64,000 nt of DNA from Acanthamoeba lenticulata (GCA_002179805.1 NAVB01000087.1:1-64000); one strand, 5' to 3'; counted from the stretch's first letter, positions 1-11,154 are shown. Notes: generated by a model not told the origin, from the sequence alone. Made by a program: numbers and translations.

Positions 1-28
1 CCTCTGGGCTCTTCCCGCTCTGCCTCAG

Positions 29-1336
29 CTCAACGACTTGCTTTTGGGCAGTGGTCGATACACAGCTGGGTCGTCTTGCAGAAACGTCGTGGTCGATGCC
101 GTTCGCAAGCTTGCCGAGCGGTGCGACAACCTGCAGGGCTTCTTCATGTTCCACTCTATCGGTGGAGGTACGGGCTCGGGCCTGGGCTCAGACTTGCTGC
201 AGCGGCTCTCGGGTGTCTACCGCAACACGAGCACGTTTGACTTTTGCGTGTATCCCTCGCCCAAGATCAACACCAACGTCGTCGAGCCGTACAACTGCTC
301 CCTCGCCATGCAGCCGCTTGCTGACCACACCGACGCCGTCTTCCTGCTCGACAATGAGGTCATGATGATGAAGACGAAGAGCGTCGTTGAGTTGGTTGGC
401 GCCAACTGACTGTCGTGTACAGGCTCTTTATGACATCTGCGAACAGAGGCTGCATGTGGAAAGGCCGACCTACAGGAACCTCAACAGGCTCATCGCGCAG
501 ATCGTCTCGTCGTTGACGGCGTCGCTTCGCTTCGAGGGTTCGCTCAACGTGGATTTGAAGGACTTTCAGGTCAATCTCGTGCCCTATCCGCGCCTTCACT
601 TCCTCCTGAGCTCCTACGCGCCGCTTGTGAGCCCAGACACCGTGGACCGGACGAGGCTCAGCGTCAACGAGCTCACCCGCGGCGTGTTCGACCCGGACTC
701 GATGTTGGTCAAGTGCGACCCCACACAAGGTGCGCATGTCGAGGCTCTCCTTACAACTCTGCCGCGCGATTGGCTCACATTCCTGGCATTTCTCAACAGG
801 CAAGTACATCGCAGTGTGCATGATGTACCGCGGGGATGTTGTCCCGAGAGATGTGCAAGCCTCCATCGCGAAGATCAAAGCGCAAAAGACTGTAAAGGTT
901 AATGTTAATTTTAATATTAACAATCTATTTATTTTATTTTATTTCATCATAGTTTATTTCACAAGGCTCACAATCGTTGATGAATCAACAGTTTGTGGAT
1001 TGGTGCCCAACGGGCTTCAGGTGCGGCATCAACAGCCAGCCACCTGCAGTGGTGCCTGGCGGGGACTTGGGCCTCGTTCCACGAGCGTGCTGCATGCTGG
1101 CCAACACCACCGCCATCAACGAGGTGTTTGCCCGCACCTGCCGCAAGTTCGACGTCATGTACGCCCAGCGGGCGTTCGTGCATTGGTTTGTGGGCGAGGG
1201 CATGAGCGAGGGCGAATTTTCGGAGGCCAGAGACGATTTTGCGGCACTCGAGCGTGACTACGCAGAGCTGGACGTTTCGGCAGAAGGTGAGTCTACGTCA
1301 GGCTCGGAAGACGACGTGGGAACAGACTGGGTTTGA
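29..1336 (+). CDS. Alpha-tubulin, divergent (5' end outside window)
   Basis: This is the C-terminal three quarters of an alpha-tubulin, the GTP-binding subunit of the microtubule heterodimer. Visible signatures are the nucleotide-binding glycine loop [40 protein letters not shown], the MYRGDVVP block, FVDWCPTGF, and [17 protein letters not shown] near the end. At least four exons are seen, with introns at about 357-420, 729-799 and 898-990. The exon at the left edge appears to start after a CAG at 26-28. The protein is clearly divergent: the T7-loop catalytic Glu of alpha-tubulin (E254) is Asp here (codon 561-563), and the tail ends in TDWV rather than EEY. It is alpha rather than beta because of the acidic residue at that position and the alpha-type C-terminal block. 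It may be a specialised paralogue. Family assignment is secure. Confidence 0.93.
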
Positions 1337-1366
1337 TCCTTTTACGAATGACAAAAAGATCCACCG

Positions 1367-2760
1367 TCAGCTGGCATCCACGGCCACGCCTTGGGGCAAG
1401 TTGAACTGGTGTTGCGCGCCACACCTGGATCCGGTGGTTGTTGGTATCGGCAACAATGATGTCGCCCGATCGCGCAGCCACCGCTACGGCCTCTGGGAAA
1501 TGAAACTGGCCGGGGCCGGTCCCCTTGGAACCAAGCGCGCACGAAGGTGCCATCGGCGCGAAACACTTGTACTCGGTGATTCACGGCCTCTACGGAGATG
1601 ATGTCGCCTGAGCGGGGTCGAACACCACGCCACGTGGGAACCAGAACTGGCCGGGGTCGGAGCCGAAGGAGCCAAAGGCGCGCACGAATGCACCGTCGGC
1701 GCGCCACACCTGGAGCCGGTGGTTATGAGAGTCGGCAACAACGATGTCGCCCGATCGTGCATCCACCGCCACGCCGGTTGGGAAACAGAACTGTCCGGGA
1801 CCAGTTCCTATGTAGCTAAAGCTGCGGATGAACGTTCCGTCGGCTCCACACTTGCACCAAGTGGTTGTTGGTGTAGGCAACAAGGACGAGGCCCGCTCCA
1901 ACATCCAAGGCCACACTCGTCGGGGACTGGAATTGGCCAAGGCCTATGCCACGAGAGCCAAACACGCGCACTATCGTTGGGTTCAGGTGGCGGAAGGCTC
2001 CTGTGATCTGTTGGAGAACCTGCTCCCGTCGTCCTTCCCCTCTTCTTCCGTGGTGGCCACCGAGCGATCAACATCGTTTTCGGTAGCGGTGGCAAACACT
2101 TGGAACGAGATGTGCTTTAAGCATCTCCCGTGGCTGTCTTGTCCCGCCTCCCTGGCCGCTTCCACCAAGGCCTCTCGCCTCGGCGCGCTGGCGCTGCTGT
2201 GGCTGACAAGACTGGGAGAGCGCAGACGCTGCTCCAGCTCATGCTGCGATGCTTCGAGAGCCGCCTTGGCCGCGTCCAGCTTGGCCTGCCGCTCCTTGGT
2301 CTAGGCCGCGCACGCTGCCTTCCAGGCTTCGATCTCTTCAACGAGCGCGCGTTGCTGCTTGGCAACAGCCACCAGCAGCTCGTCAAAGTGCTGCCGGACT
2401 CGCGGCGCTCTCGCTGCACATGATGGTCGCATCGCCTTTGCCTTGAACGGCGTGTTCCTTTCGACAAAATCGTTCGGTGGGACACGAGCCACATCACTGG
2501 GGGCGCCAGGCGCCGCTGCTGCGGCCCGCAACGTGAGACCACAACACGTCGGGTACTTAGCGTTCTTCTCCTCCGCGTCCTCCTTTGGCCTTTGTGCCAC
2601 GCAGGCAGCCGCTGGCCTGCGAGCGTAGCTCGAAAAAGAAGACCCCGAACGAGGGGGCAAACTCGGCGCGTCGAGGCAATCAACACAGAAGGCGTGCCCA
2701 CCGCACTTGTACAGAAATTGCGTACATTTTTGGTTTGGTCTGACGAGTGAGCGAGTCCCA
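1367..2760 (-). pseudogene. RING/coiled-coil/NHL-repeat (TRIM-NHL-like) gene, frameshifted
   Basis: Reading the minus strand from 2760 down gives a RING-type core (KCGGHAFCVDC), a segment rich in Ala and Pro, a coiled coil (QHFDELLVAVAKQQRALVEE), then at least four NHL beta-propeller repeats. Examples are GTGPGQFCFPTGVAVDARSG, DSHNHRLQVW and GTGPGQFHFPEAVAVAARSG followed by DTNNHRIQVWR. Intact proteins of this layout are E3 ligases or RNA-binding scaffolds. Here the repeats lie in different reading frames: breaks are visible near 1838, 1612 and 1530, another lies near 1410, and a further shift at about 2303 separates the coiled coil. No GT-AG introns explain these shifts. The first RING cysteine pair is not found, and the 5' end abuts the tRNA-Cys gene. 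I read it as a decaying copy. Clustered sequencing errors are the alternative. Confidence 0.6.
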
Positions 2761-2822
2761 CAACGGCCTTCTGTTCTGCATTTCGCCCGAACTGTCGTCA
2801 AATTTGAGCTTGAAAAATAGAA

Positions 2823-2893
2823 GGGGACGCCCGGGTTTGAACCGGGGACCTGACGATCTGCAGTCGCCTGCTCTACCACTGAGCTACATCCCC
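2823..2893 (-). tRNA. tRNA-Cys (GCA)
   Basis: The minus strand folds as a 71-nt cloverleaf. The acceptor GGGGATG pairs with CGTCCCC (one G-T wobble), the D arm is GCTC...GAGC, the anticodon loop is CTGCAGA with anticodon GCA, and the T arm is CCGGTTCAAACCCGG, including the B-box GGTTCAAACC. There is no intron. A run of five T's on the minus strand (2813-2817) just after the gene is a good RNA polymerase III terminator. Confidence 0.95.
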
Positions 2894-2954
2894 TTGTCGG
2901 CACAGTTGTCTTGTTGTGCATTCGGTGATAAAAGCAACGGTATGCTGAACGATT

Positions 2955-4587
2955 TTATTCCCCTCCAACGAGGGCTTCTTCTTCTTGCTCTTCTGCCGCT
3001 GGAGACCTGCTCCTGAGGGTGAGCACGCGTATGGTGCCGTGGCTCGGGTAGTCGAACTCGATCTCCAAGCTGTCAAAGGCCACCTTGAACGCCACAGCGC
3101 CACCGGATCTCGCGAGCTCGTTGTTGCCGTCCTCCTCCCCCTCACCACCGCGCCTCTGGGCGGAGCGTGACCGCTGGAAAGCCGAGCGCGGATCAAGGCG
3201 GAGCACCTCGTCGATGGCCGCCCGCAGCTGGTTGACCTCGCCCGTGGCGTAGAACTGGAGCTCGCCCTCGGCCAGCGCTCGCTCCAGCGCGGCATCGCTC
3301 TCCTCCGTCTGGTGGGCACAACTGAGTTGCTCAAGTTCGCGCGCGTGCGTGCGTGCGTGCGGTGGCGAGATGTGCGCACCCAGTGGACCGCGCGGATGGA
3401 GCCCGTGTGCAGTGGGCGCCCGTCATCCTCTCGCACCGTGGCGCCCTCGTCATCGATCCAGTCCGGCACTGCACGCAACCAGCCCCATAAGCGCGAGAAA
3501 CTCATCAACGCCCGCGCGCACATCTAGAAATATTTAAAATATTTAAAACAAATTACCGGTGGCGTGGGGCAGCGCGTCGTAGCGCGGGAGGTAGGGCTTG
3601 AGGTCCAGCACGGGCGTGCCATCGACCAAGTCCACGCCGGAGATGTGGAGCACGCCCCGCTCCAGCCGCTCGATCTTGGCGATGGTCAGCCCTAACAACA
3701 TTAATCGCAAAAACAAATCGAAATAAAAAATCGTTTTTTTTTTGAAAAAAAAATAAAAATTTAAACAAAAGTAGCGCACCGATGGGGTTGGGCCGGTGAG
3801 GCGAACGCGTCGAGAAGAGACCCACGCGGGCACCGCCCAAGCGCGGCGGACGCACCTTGGCCTTGAGCCCCTTGTCGCCCATCATCGCTCTGGGCCACGC
3901 ACGGCACGTGAGAAAGCTGCTCTGTTCCGTGCGGGCACAAGCACACAAGGAGGAGGACGCACTTGGAGGCGTTGGTGTTTTGGTGAAACACAAACACGAT
4001 CCACACGTGCGAGAACTGGGCGAGGCCGTCCAGAGCCTCGCCCGGGTTGAGCCGGCCCTCGAGCTGGATCCAGCCGCGGGTCGACGGCGCCAGCATCCCC
4101 TGCCTGCCCTGGTCGCGCACAGACGCACACGCACATGCGCGTGCCGAGCGGGTCAGTCACGGCCTGGCCGGCCTCGAGGCGCTGTGCGTCGGCCGAGGAC
4201 GCGACGAGAGAGGAAGAGGGGCCGCGTGCCTTGGCGTGCCCATGCGCGTGGGGAAAGGCGACCGCACGACGCCGATGGGCTTGATGGGCGCAGTGAGCAC
4301 TGGAGCGGTGGCGCGGCCGCCGCGGTCGGCTGGCTCCTCGGCCGTCGTGGCGGCGCGCTGCTCGGTCAAAACCCGCCGCAACTCCTGGAGCCAGCACGCA
4401 TGCGGTCAGAGGCCTTCTCTCGAAAGAACAAAGTGTTGGCGGAGAGATGAGACGAATGAACGAATCGATTTACCCGCTCAGCGCGTGTGCGGCCTGCGCG
4501 GTCGGCATCACGCTTGTGCTGGAGGGACGCGATTTCCTGCTGTAGTCTGGCCACTTCTTCTCGCAGTCTAGTCGCTTCGTCTTCCAT
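2955..4587 (-). CDS. TRMO: tRNA (adenine(37)-N6)-methyltransferase TRMO
   Basis: This is a homologue of TrmO/TRMO, which uses S-adenosylmethionine to methylate t6A at position 37 of ANN-decoding tRNAs (family knowledge). The protein begins with a short coiled coil (MEDEATRLREEVARLQQEI). The UPF0066/TrmO core follows over several exons: PIKPIGVVRSPF, GMLAPSTRGWIQL, LDGLAQFSHVWIVFVFHQN, KVRPPRLGGARVGLFSTRSP with HRPNPIG, and SGVDLVDGTPVLDLKPYLP. A C-terminal part ends in DYPSHGTIRVLTLRSRS and an acidic tail. The start ATG at 4587 precedes the coiled coil. Introns are AT-rich, for example around 3700-3780. The gene sits next to a tRNA gene, probably by chance. Assignment is strong; some exon borders are approximate. 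Confidence 0.92.
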
Positions 4588-4769
4588 GGCCTGAAGGGGA
4601 CTCCTAATTAAAATATGGACCCGTTTTTCTCTTCATTTCTTTTATCTTGGTTGGGCCCATGTAGACGATCGTTCAACTTTGACGATCGACTTCATCGTCA
4701 GCAGAAGACCAACCGGCCAAAACGTTGCAGAGCACCTCTTGTGTGTGTTTATCGGCCCTTTTCTGGGAA

Positions 4770-5739
4770 TCAGGACAACTCTGTTGTATTCTTCTTGCGG
4801 AGCACCGCCAAACGGGCATGAACAGTGTCCACATCGTACAACCGGCCGATCTCCTCGCGGTAATAGTGGCGATCCCAATCGTTCACCATCACCCGAGAAT
4901 CGCTGGAGATGTAGTCCAGCACCTTCTGGGCGCATGCTAGTCGTGCTCTAGAGAGAAAGGCAGCGATGAGCATCTGGTGGCTCAAATTGGCAGATTCCCT
5001 TTGGTTCAACGTACCTGCCATCGATGTACACGACGTCGAACCTGCGGACTCTTAAGCGGTCGATGGTGTCCACGTAGTGCTTGAATTCCTCGTAAGTGCC
5101 GTCATCCTTGCGGCCTGTGGTGAACGAGTAGCGGATCAGAAGAAGAGGTAATGAACAGCGGCACAATGGTGATGATGTACCTTTACTGCGCCAAGGCACT
5201 GCTGCGCAGACGAAGCGGATGTTGGTGAGGCCGCTGGCTTTGATTGCCTCGCGCGTCTTGTCGCACCACTCCCTGCTGTGCTCGATGGTGGTGACTGCAG
5301 AAGGACGACGTTATCCCATCCGCCATCAAACTCCATGTGGACAAGAAGAAGGGGTTGCACCATTGCGAGCAAAGTGGGCTGCGCACAAGAAGGTCATGCC
5401 CCCTCCCCACTCCAGGTAATGGCATGGCTTGACGCGCCTCAACGTGTCAAGGAACAGCTGCCTCTCGTCCTGCCCGATTCCCCGGCAGGCAGAGGCCAAC
5501 ACGGCCGGGTCCACGTCGGGACCGGGGGGCTCGTAGGAGCACGGGGGAGGAGGGGCGGGCGACCACACAACCGAAGCAGGACTGCTCTGCGGCTCTGCTG
5601 AGGAGGGCGGAAACTTCAAGCTGGGGTTGAGCAGCAAGTAGAGGCTCAGGGAGAGGGCCACAAGCAAGAAGGCCAGCAGCACACACTTTCCAGAACTGCA
5701 CGGCTGATGCCAAGGCATTGCCTTACGTTTCTTCTTCAT
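4770..5739 (-). CDS. Type II membrane protein with methyltransferase-like domain
   Basis: The protein starts at an ATG with a basic head (MKKKRKAMPWHQPCSSGK) followed by one hydrophobic segment (CVLLAFLLVALSLSLYLLL), so it looks like a single-pass type II (signal-anchor) protein of the ER or Golgi. A Pro/Ser-rich stem follows. The lumenal domain has a Rossmann methyltransferase feel: HYLEWGGGMT (motif I-like), VTTIEHSREWCDKTREAIKA (motif II-like acidic residue), YEEFKHYVDTIDRL, and FDVVYIDGRYV, where the Asp is in the motif IV position. It ends SSDSRVMVNDWDRHYYREE and RKKNTTELS. Similar proteins are widespread in plants and protists but uncharacterised as far as I know. The substrate is unknown. 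About four exons are used. Confidence 0.7.
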
Positions 5740-6538
5740 CGCGTCTGGCGAGACTTCACCTTCCAGGCCCAAGCAAGGGCAAAGCTGTCGACAGAAAAGT
5801 GATGCTGTTCCACTGCGACAACGAGCAAAAATGGTTTTCCTTCAGATGGGAGGAGAGCAGAGGGTTGTGCCAAGTGGAGTAAGGAGTGACAACACATTTG
5901 TTTTTTGTATTTTTGCTATACATAAAGCACAACAATTTGATGATCAATTTGGGGATGTAATACGTTACGGGCGGCCTCCTCGTTGCCCCTTGGAGGGGAG
6001 GCCTCGGCCAGAAGGCTGATGGGAATGGTGGTTGGTGGGTTGGTGGGGGGCTGATGATGTTGTTGGAGGAATAAATAACACTAAAAGCACACGAGAGGTC
6101 GAGAGGCTGTGCCTGTCGTCCGAGCTCAGGAAGAGGAGGAGGAGAATGGACTTGCCTCCTAGAGTTTTGATTGAAGGAGGAGGATGGCGGTAGCGGCGAG
6201 GAAGAGATGGTGAAGAGATGTGCCAAGGCCGAGGGCGGAGCAGACGGGAGAGGACCAAAAGAAAGAGGAAAGAGGATGAAGAGGAGGAGGAATGGTGGTT
6301 ACGAGATGTCGTCGTAGAGGAAGAGAGGAATCCAAAAGGGGGAGAGAGCAAAAGCAGTAGCAGCATCAGTGACGATGATGAGGACGACGATGAGGGCAGC
6401 AGAGGAGACAGCTGTGGTCATCGTCTACATCGCCATAGCGTGGATTAATGAAGGTGATGCTACTGAGTTATCGATATGATAAGCTTGTTGTTGTTGGTGT
6501 CGCGCGGCATTCAGATCCAATCTTCGCCGTCGGCTCTC
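5740..6538. other. Intergenic region with no recognised gene
   Basis: The roughly 800 bp between the membrane methyltransferase-like gene and the Pumilio 3' end hold no recognisable protein. The part from 6110 to 6440 is purine-rich on the plus strand (GAGGA and GATGA runs) and gives only low-complexity frames. It probably contains the upstream region of the gene ending at 4770 and the 3' UTR of the Pumilio gene. Confidence 0.5.
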
Positions 6539-9500
6539 TCAGTAGACCGGGTGCTTGTTGCCTGCAGCGCAAAATCGTCAATCAGCATGTCCATCAGCAC
6601 CACCATCGTTCCTCTTCTTCCTGTTCGTCATCTTCTATTCGCAAAGAGGAGAGCACACGTACGTCTTGGGAAGGACTGCGCCGCGGGGCCCGGGTGGTGA
6701 TTGCCTCCGCCATTGCCTCCGCCAGGCCCGCCGCGCTGGGGCCTCTGCGAGTGGCCGCCTCCACCTCCACCACCTCCTCCACCGCCGCTGCCGCCGCCTT
6801 CGGCGTGGTGCTGAGCGTCCTTCATGATCTTGTTCTGGATGCGCTTGCCGTAGGGCGTGTTCCGGAGCGCAAACAGGAAGGGCTTGATGCCCTCGACCAG
6901 CTTGGCGTGCTGCGCCGGCTCGGCGACCGTCATCGCCGTCTGGACCACGTAGTTGCCAAACGGGTCCTGGATGAGGCCCTTCAGGTGCTCCGACTCGGTG
7001 ATCTCCTTCACCATCCAAGCTCGCGTCACCGGATCGCACACGTTCAAGCACTGCATCATCATCATCCTCCATGAGCACATGATGCTGACGATGATGATCA
7101 AGATGAAGAAGAAGAAGGAGATGACGAACCTTCTCGACGACGTTGGAGCTAAACTTCTGGGTGGAGAGCTCGGCGAGGTGGGTCTTGAACTGGAGGATGA
7201 GGTTGGCCAGCATACGCGGGTAGGGCAGGTCGAGCACGTATTGTACAACATAGTTGCCGTAGGGATCCTTGACCAGCGTGAGCCCGTTGGTCGTGATCTC
7301 GTTGACGAGCTGCAGCTTCTGGGCCTCCGAGGCGTGGTCGATGCAGCGCTGCAGGACGCAGCAGCCGTGGCGGTGGGTGGCCACCTCGACGCAGTGGCCC
7401 GCGACGGCGTCGTAGATGAACTGGTTGTCCTGCGCGCTCAGGTGGTTGAGGCACCGCTGCACGACGTGGTTCCCGTTGAGGTCCTTGATCAGCGGCACCA
7501 CCGCGGCCTTGAGCCCGCGGGTCACCAGGCGGATCTGCGGGCCGCACGGTCAATCATTTGTGCGGCTGACGCGATGTTGAAGATGAGAACGATAGGTACC
7601 TCGGCGCCGCTCTTGAGGCACTCGATCATCTTCTGCACGGCGCGAGTGCCGTGCATGTTCTGGGAGATGCGGACGAGGTCGTTGGCCACGCTCTCGATGA
7701 GGAGCAGGCGCTGCTTCTCCTGGCAGTGCTCAAGCAGCTTCTGGCACAGGTAGTTGCCAAACGGATCTGTCGTTGCATCGCAAGAGTAAAAGGACAGATG
7801 ATGAGCAGGTGCGCGAGAATGAAGACGATCATCAGGATTAGACGGAGGGGGAGGCTTACCGGTCATGAGCTCGGCAAAGTGGGGGTAGACCTCGTTGAAG
7901 ATGATGTCGACTGTCTGGACGTTGTTCTCGTCGAGCTTCTTCTGCAGGAACCGACACCCGTGCTGGTCCTTGCACATCGGATAGATCTGGCCGATCACCT
8001 GGTCGATGCTCGTATAGCGCCCTGCTGCTCGCGTGATCACGACAGGCATTCGTCATCGTCATTACCATACGTCAGCCATCAATCCTGAGCCCATCGGCAT
8101 GAGGCAAAGGGAGTCAAACCCAAGGTGTTGGTGCCGACGACAAAGGACTGGCCGTTAGCCGCGCCGTTGGAGCCGCCGCCACCGCCACTGCCGCTTCCGG
8201 ACTGGCCGCCACTGCCGCCGCCACTCGTGGTGACGCCGTTGGATGAACGACGCTTGTGGGTCTGGCTCGCCTGGCCACCGCCGCCACCCTTTTTGCCGCC
8301 CTTGCCGCCCGAGCCGGGCGCGGGGACCGAGACCGGCTGCGTGGCAGGCGGCGTGGCCGACCGAGCGGGCGTGCTGCTCGAGATCGCCGTCGGCCCTGTG
8401 GAGCCAGAAGGCGCTGTTTTGAAGAGAGAGGAAAGGGAAGAGACAACATTGATGACGTCACGATGACATCAGCCACCAAGTTCCCCAGTTGTGGAGGGCA
8501 GAGAGATGGCGCACCGTGATCACCAGCGGGCTCAGTGTCGACGTGAGCAAAGTTGCAGCGGTCGCCGCGGCTGCAATAGCCCTGCGAGTAGTAGCGGCAC
8601 GGGATGGTCGACGAGTCGGTGGTGGCCGCTGCCTGAGCCCCGCGGCGCGGCTGCGAAGTGTGAACAACAAGTGGTGAGCATGATGAACACAAGACAAAGA
8701 CTAAGGAGGGGAAGAAGGGACGTGGGGAGCGCGGTTACCTCGCGCCTCCTCTGCAGCGGGACATCGCCAGAGATCTCGAGGTCGTTGAGCGACTGCTCGA
8801 CCGCCGTGACGCTGAGGCCAGGCGGCGGCTGCAGGGCCGCCTTGGTCCGGGGCGAGGGCGACGGCGAGGGCTCAGCAACAGGGCTTGGTGAGCGCCCGGT
8901 GTCTAGAAACGATAGTGACGACGAAGACGATGAGAAGGAGCTCCCGGCACAGGCTCGACAGCGACACGCGCCACAAGAGGGGAAGGGGGGAAGGACGGTA
9001 CCGAGATGTTCAGCTTCCCAGAGGTGCTTGGCTGAGAATCGCTCGGCAAGCTTGTCAGCCATCGATTGGCCATTCATGGCGGCCATGTTGTGCACAAGCG
9101 ACGAGATGTCATCCACAGAAGACGAAATGCTCTCCGAATCGCTGCTGAGGTCGGGAATGAGGGAGGTCTCATCCAGAGAGTAGTCCTCAAGCGAGGAAAT
9201 GCTCGCCACCCTGTGTGCCATGGGCCTGGACCACCTTGGGCTCCCATCCTGGTAGGCAGACAAGAAGTTCCTTGCCATGGGAGGGCTCATGCCAGGCGAA
9301 TATTGCTGTTGTAACAAAGAATTCAATTACAATGGTACAGTGAGCACTCGTGGCCGAAAGCGAAAAAAGAAAAAGTCAAAATCTTGGCGTACGAATTCCT
9401 CATCAATCGTGTCGAAATGCCTGTCGATAGGGGGCGGGAGCTTGCTGGGGTCGGGATGCGAGTTGTAGAAGTGGATGTAATCGTCATCAGCACGGATGTC

Positions 9501-9650
9501 GACCGCTCCAGCAAAAAGACGGGCGTAATTGTTGCCCATTGCGAAGAGAGACTGCTCCTGCACCTCCAGTACAGGCGGGGCGGAGGAGGTTCTCTGCGGG
9601 AGGTCATCCCGAGAGGTGTAAATGTCGTGTTCGGCTTCGCTGTCACTCAT
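6539..9650 (-). CDS. Pumilio-family RNA-binding protein with CCCH zinc finger
   Basis: This multi-exon gene encodes a PUF protein, a sequence-specific binder of mRNA 3' UTRs that usually represses translation or promotes decay. From the ATG at 9650 there is a disordered acidic/Ser-rich head, then a single CCCH finger (CRYYSQGYCSRGDRCNFAH, spacing C-x7-C-x5-C-x3-H), a Gly/Ser-rich linker, and eight Pumilio repeats. The repeat cores are GCRFLQK, GNYLCQK, GTRAVQK, GNHVVQR, GCCVLQR, GNYVVQY, SSNVVEK and GNYVVQT. A Gly-rich tail follows. Reading through, the last exon stops at 6628. A consensus donor (AC/GTACGTGTG, near 6663) and acceptor (GCTGCAG/GC, near 6562) would instead give a short final exon ending at 6539, which I chose. 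The CCCH addition is unusual for the family. PUF identity is certain. Confidence 0.92.
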
Positions 9651-10338
9651 AGTGCGAATAAATCAATGGAGCCTTGTCGAGGATGGAATCACCAACATAT
9701 ATAAGGAGATCCTCCAATGGCAGGCAATGAAGGACTGGCCGAAATCCCTCTTACGTCGTGCCTCGCCGAGAAGTGAGGTAGAGGGCTGGATGCGGTGGGA
9801 TGGAAATGGGGGCGCTGCCGCTTCCCTCTAACTCTCTCGTTCTTCCTCCCCGTGTACTTGATGCGCTGAAGGAACAACGATGTGCCGTACAGATGAGAGA
9901 AGAGAAGAGAGACTCACAAGATCCGTCCTCTATCTCCTTTTTCTCACAAGTGTAGGTATTGCTCACTCTGTGACGGAGGCGCGCCGAAGCCAAAGAGCTC
10001 GTATTTTCCTCGCAGGGCTTGTTTTCTTCACCGGCTCTATGCGACTTTAAGGTGGCGTTTTCCCTCGTCTTGCCTCGTGCCGACGACTTTCCGCGCAGGA
10101 GCGGACGCAATCGGTGGAGAGCAAGCCCACAAGCTGGGCCCGCTTGCCAGACTCAGTAGCGCTACAAGATGAAGACGAAAAGTCGACTGCATCATGAACA
10201 ACGACATCTGCGCATCAAGAAAGAGGGAGAAAAGAAATTGCAGGAAGCAACAACGTCCTTGCTGCTCGCCTCGGGCCGCTCCACCGCGACCCCAAGCAAT
10301 TTATGCGGAGCTGAAGGATGGTACGTAGGACGCCCTGA
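9651..10338. other. Intergenic region upstream of the Pumilio gene
   Basis: About 690 bp between the Pumilio start and the coatomer zeta stop. Frames on both strands lack similarity to anything I recognise and show no convincing splice structure. It presumably holds the Pumilio promoter and 5' UTR and the coatomer zeta 3' UTR. Confidence 0.45.
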
Positions 10339-11154
10339 TCACACGGCCTGAGACCTGAGGTTGCCCAGTCCCTTGACCACCATATCCTTGGCGTTGTTGA
10401 AGGTCTTCATCGGCATCTTCATGAGCGCGTCCTCGGCTCCCTCCGGTGTGGGCGGCCTCATGCACACTCGGTCGGCGATGGCCTGTGGCTCCGTCTCCAG
10501 CAGCACGCTGAGCGAGCCGACGAACACAAAGTGGTGAGGGAGACCATTCCTTCTGAACGCAATTGAAGGTGTACCCGTCATCAATGAGCTCGTCCATGGC
10601 CAGCAGCAGAAAGTCAAAGTTCTCTGACAGCGTTCGTTTGTCCACTTGGTTCCTAGTTCGTACGTGAGTAGGGCGACTCGTTCAACAAGAGGACATACAC
10701 TTACTTGAGAATGAGCGAGATGGTTTCGACGTAAGCGTTCAACACCGACATGAGAATAAGCTCATTCTCATCAAGGCTCCCGATGACGAAGAAACTCACA
10801 TCAGCCACTGTCCGGAACACCTGCACGAGAGAATTAGGTCTTGTGTAACGTAAAACAACTTGCCTCTTGTTTGTCCATACCGCGATGATGTTATCCACCA
10901 AAATGATCTCAGCTGCACGCGAAGACAAAACAGGAAGCAATGAGCTCTATGAAAGAAGCAGCAAAGGCGAACCAAATGACAGGCCTTGGTGTACCACTGG
11001 GGTGGGCCTGTGCCTTCGTGAACAACAAGCGCTCCAATGCGTTCTGCTTCTCCAGCGTTGGCCACTCCGTCGAGTAGTACTTGGCAGCAAGACGCTTGCC
11101 CTCGTTATCAATCAAAATGAAAGCCTTCGTGGTGTAGAGGGACTGTGTGGCCAC
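10339..11154 (-). CDS. COPZ: Coatomer subunit zeta (first exon unresolved)
   Basis: This is zeta-COP, the small longin-fold subunit of the COPI coat F-subcomplex, which works in Golgi-to-ER and intra-Golgi vesicle traffic. The matches run collinear with known zeta-COP: SLYTTKAFILIDNEGKRLAA, KYYSTEWPTLEKQNALERLL, VADVSFFVIGSLDENELILM, SVLNAYVETISLILK, KRTLSENFDFLLLAMDELID, LLETEPQAIADRV, and a tail ending GLGNLRSQAV with stop at 10339. It is split into at least five exons. The reading frame at 11154 is open from a GTG with an in-frame stop just upstream, so a short 5' exon must be spliced to the acceptor CACACAG/TCC near 11145. ATGs at 11372 and 11390 are candidates. Confidence 0.9.

Noticed and set aside
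2823..4587. Functional link between tRNA-Cys and TRMO
   Set aside because: TrmO acts on ANN-decoding tRNAs, not tRNA-Cys; nuclear gene order gives no support for a unit.
5905..5925. UGUAUA-like Pumilio site downstream of the Pumilio gene
   Set aside because: It does not match UGUANAUA fully and it is not clear that it lies inside the 3' UTR.
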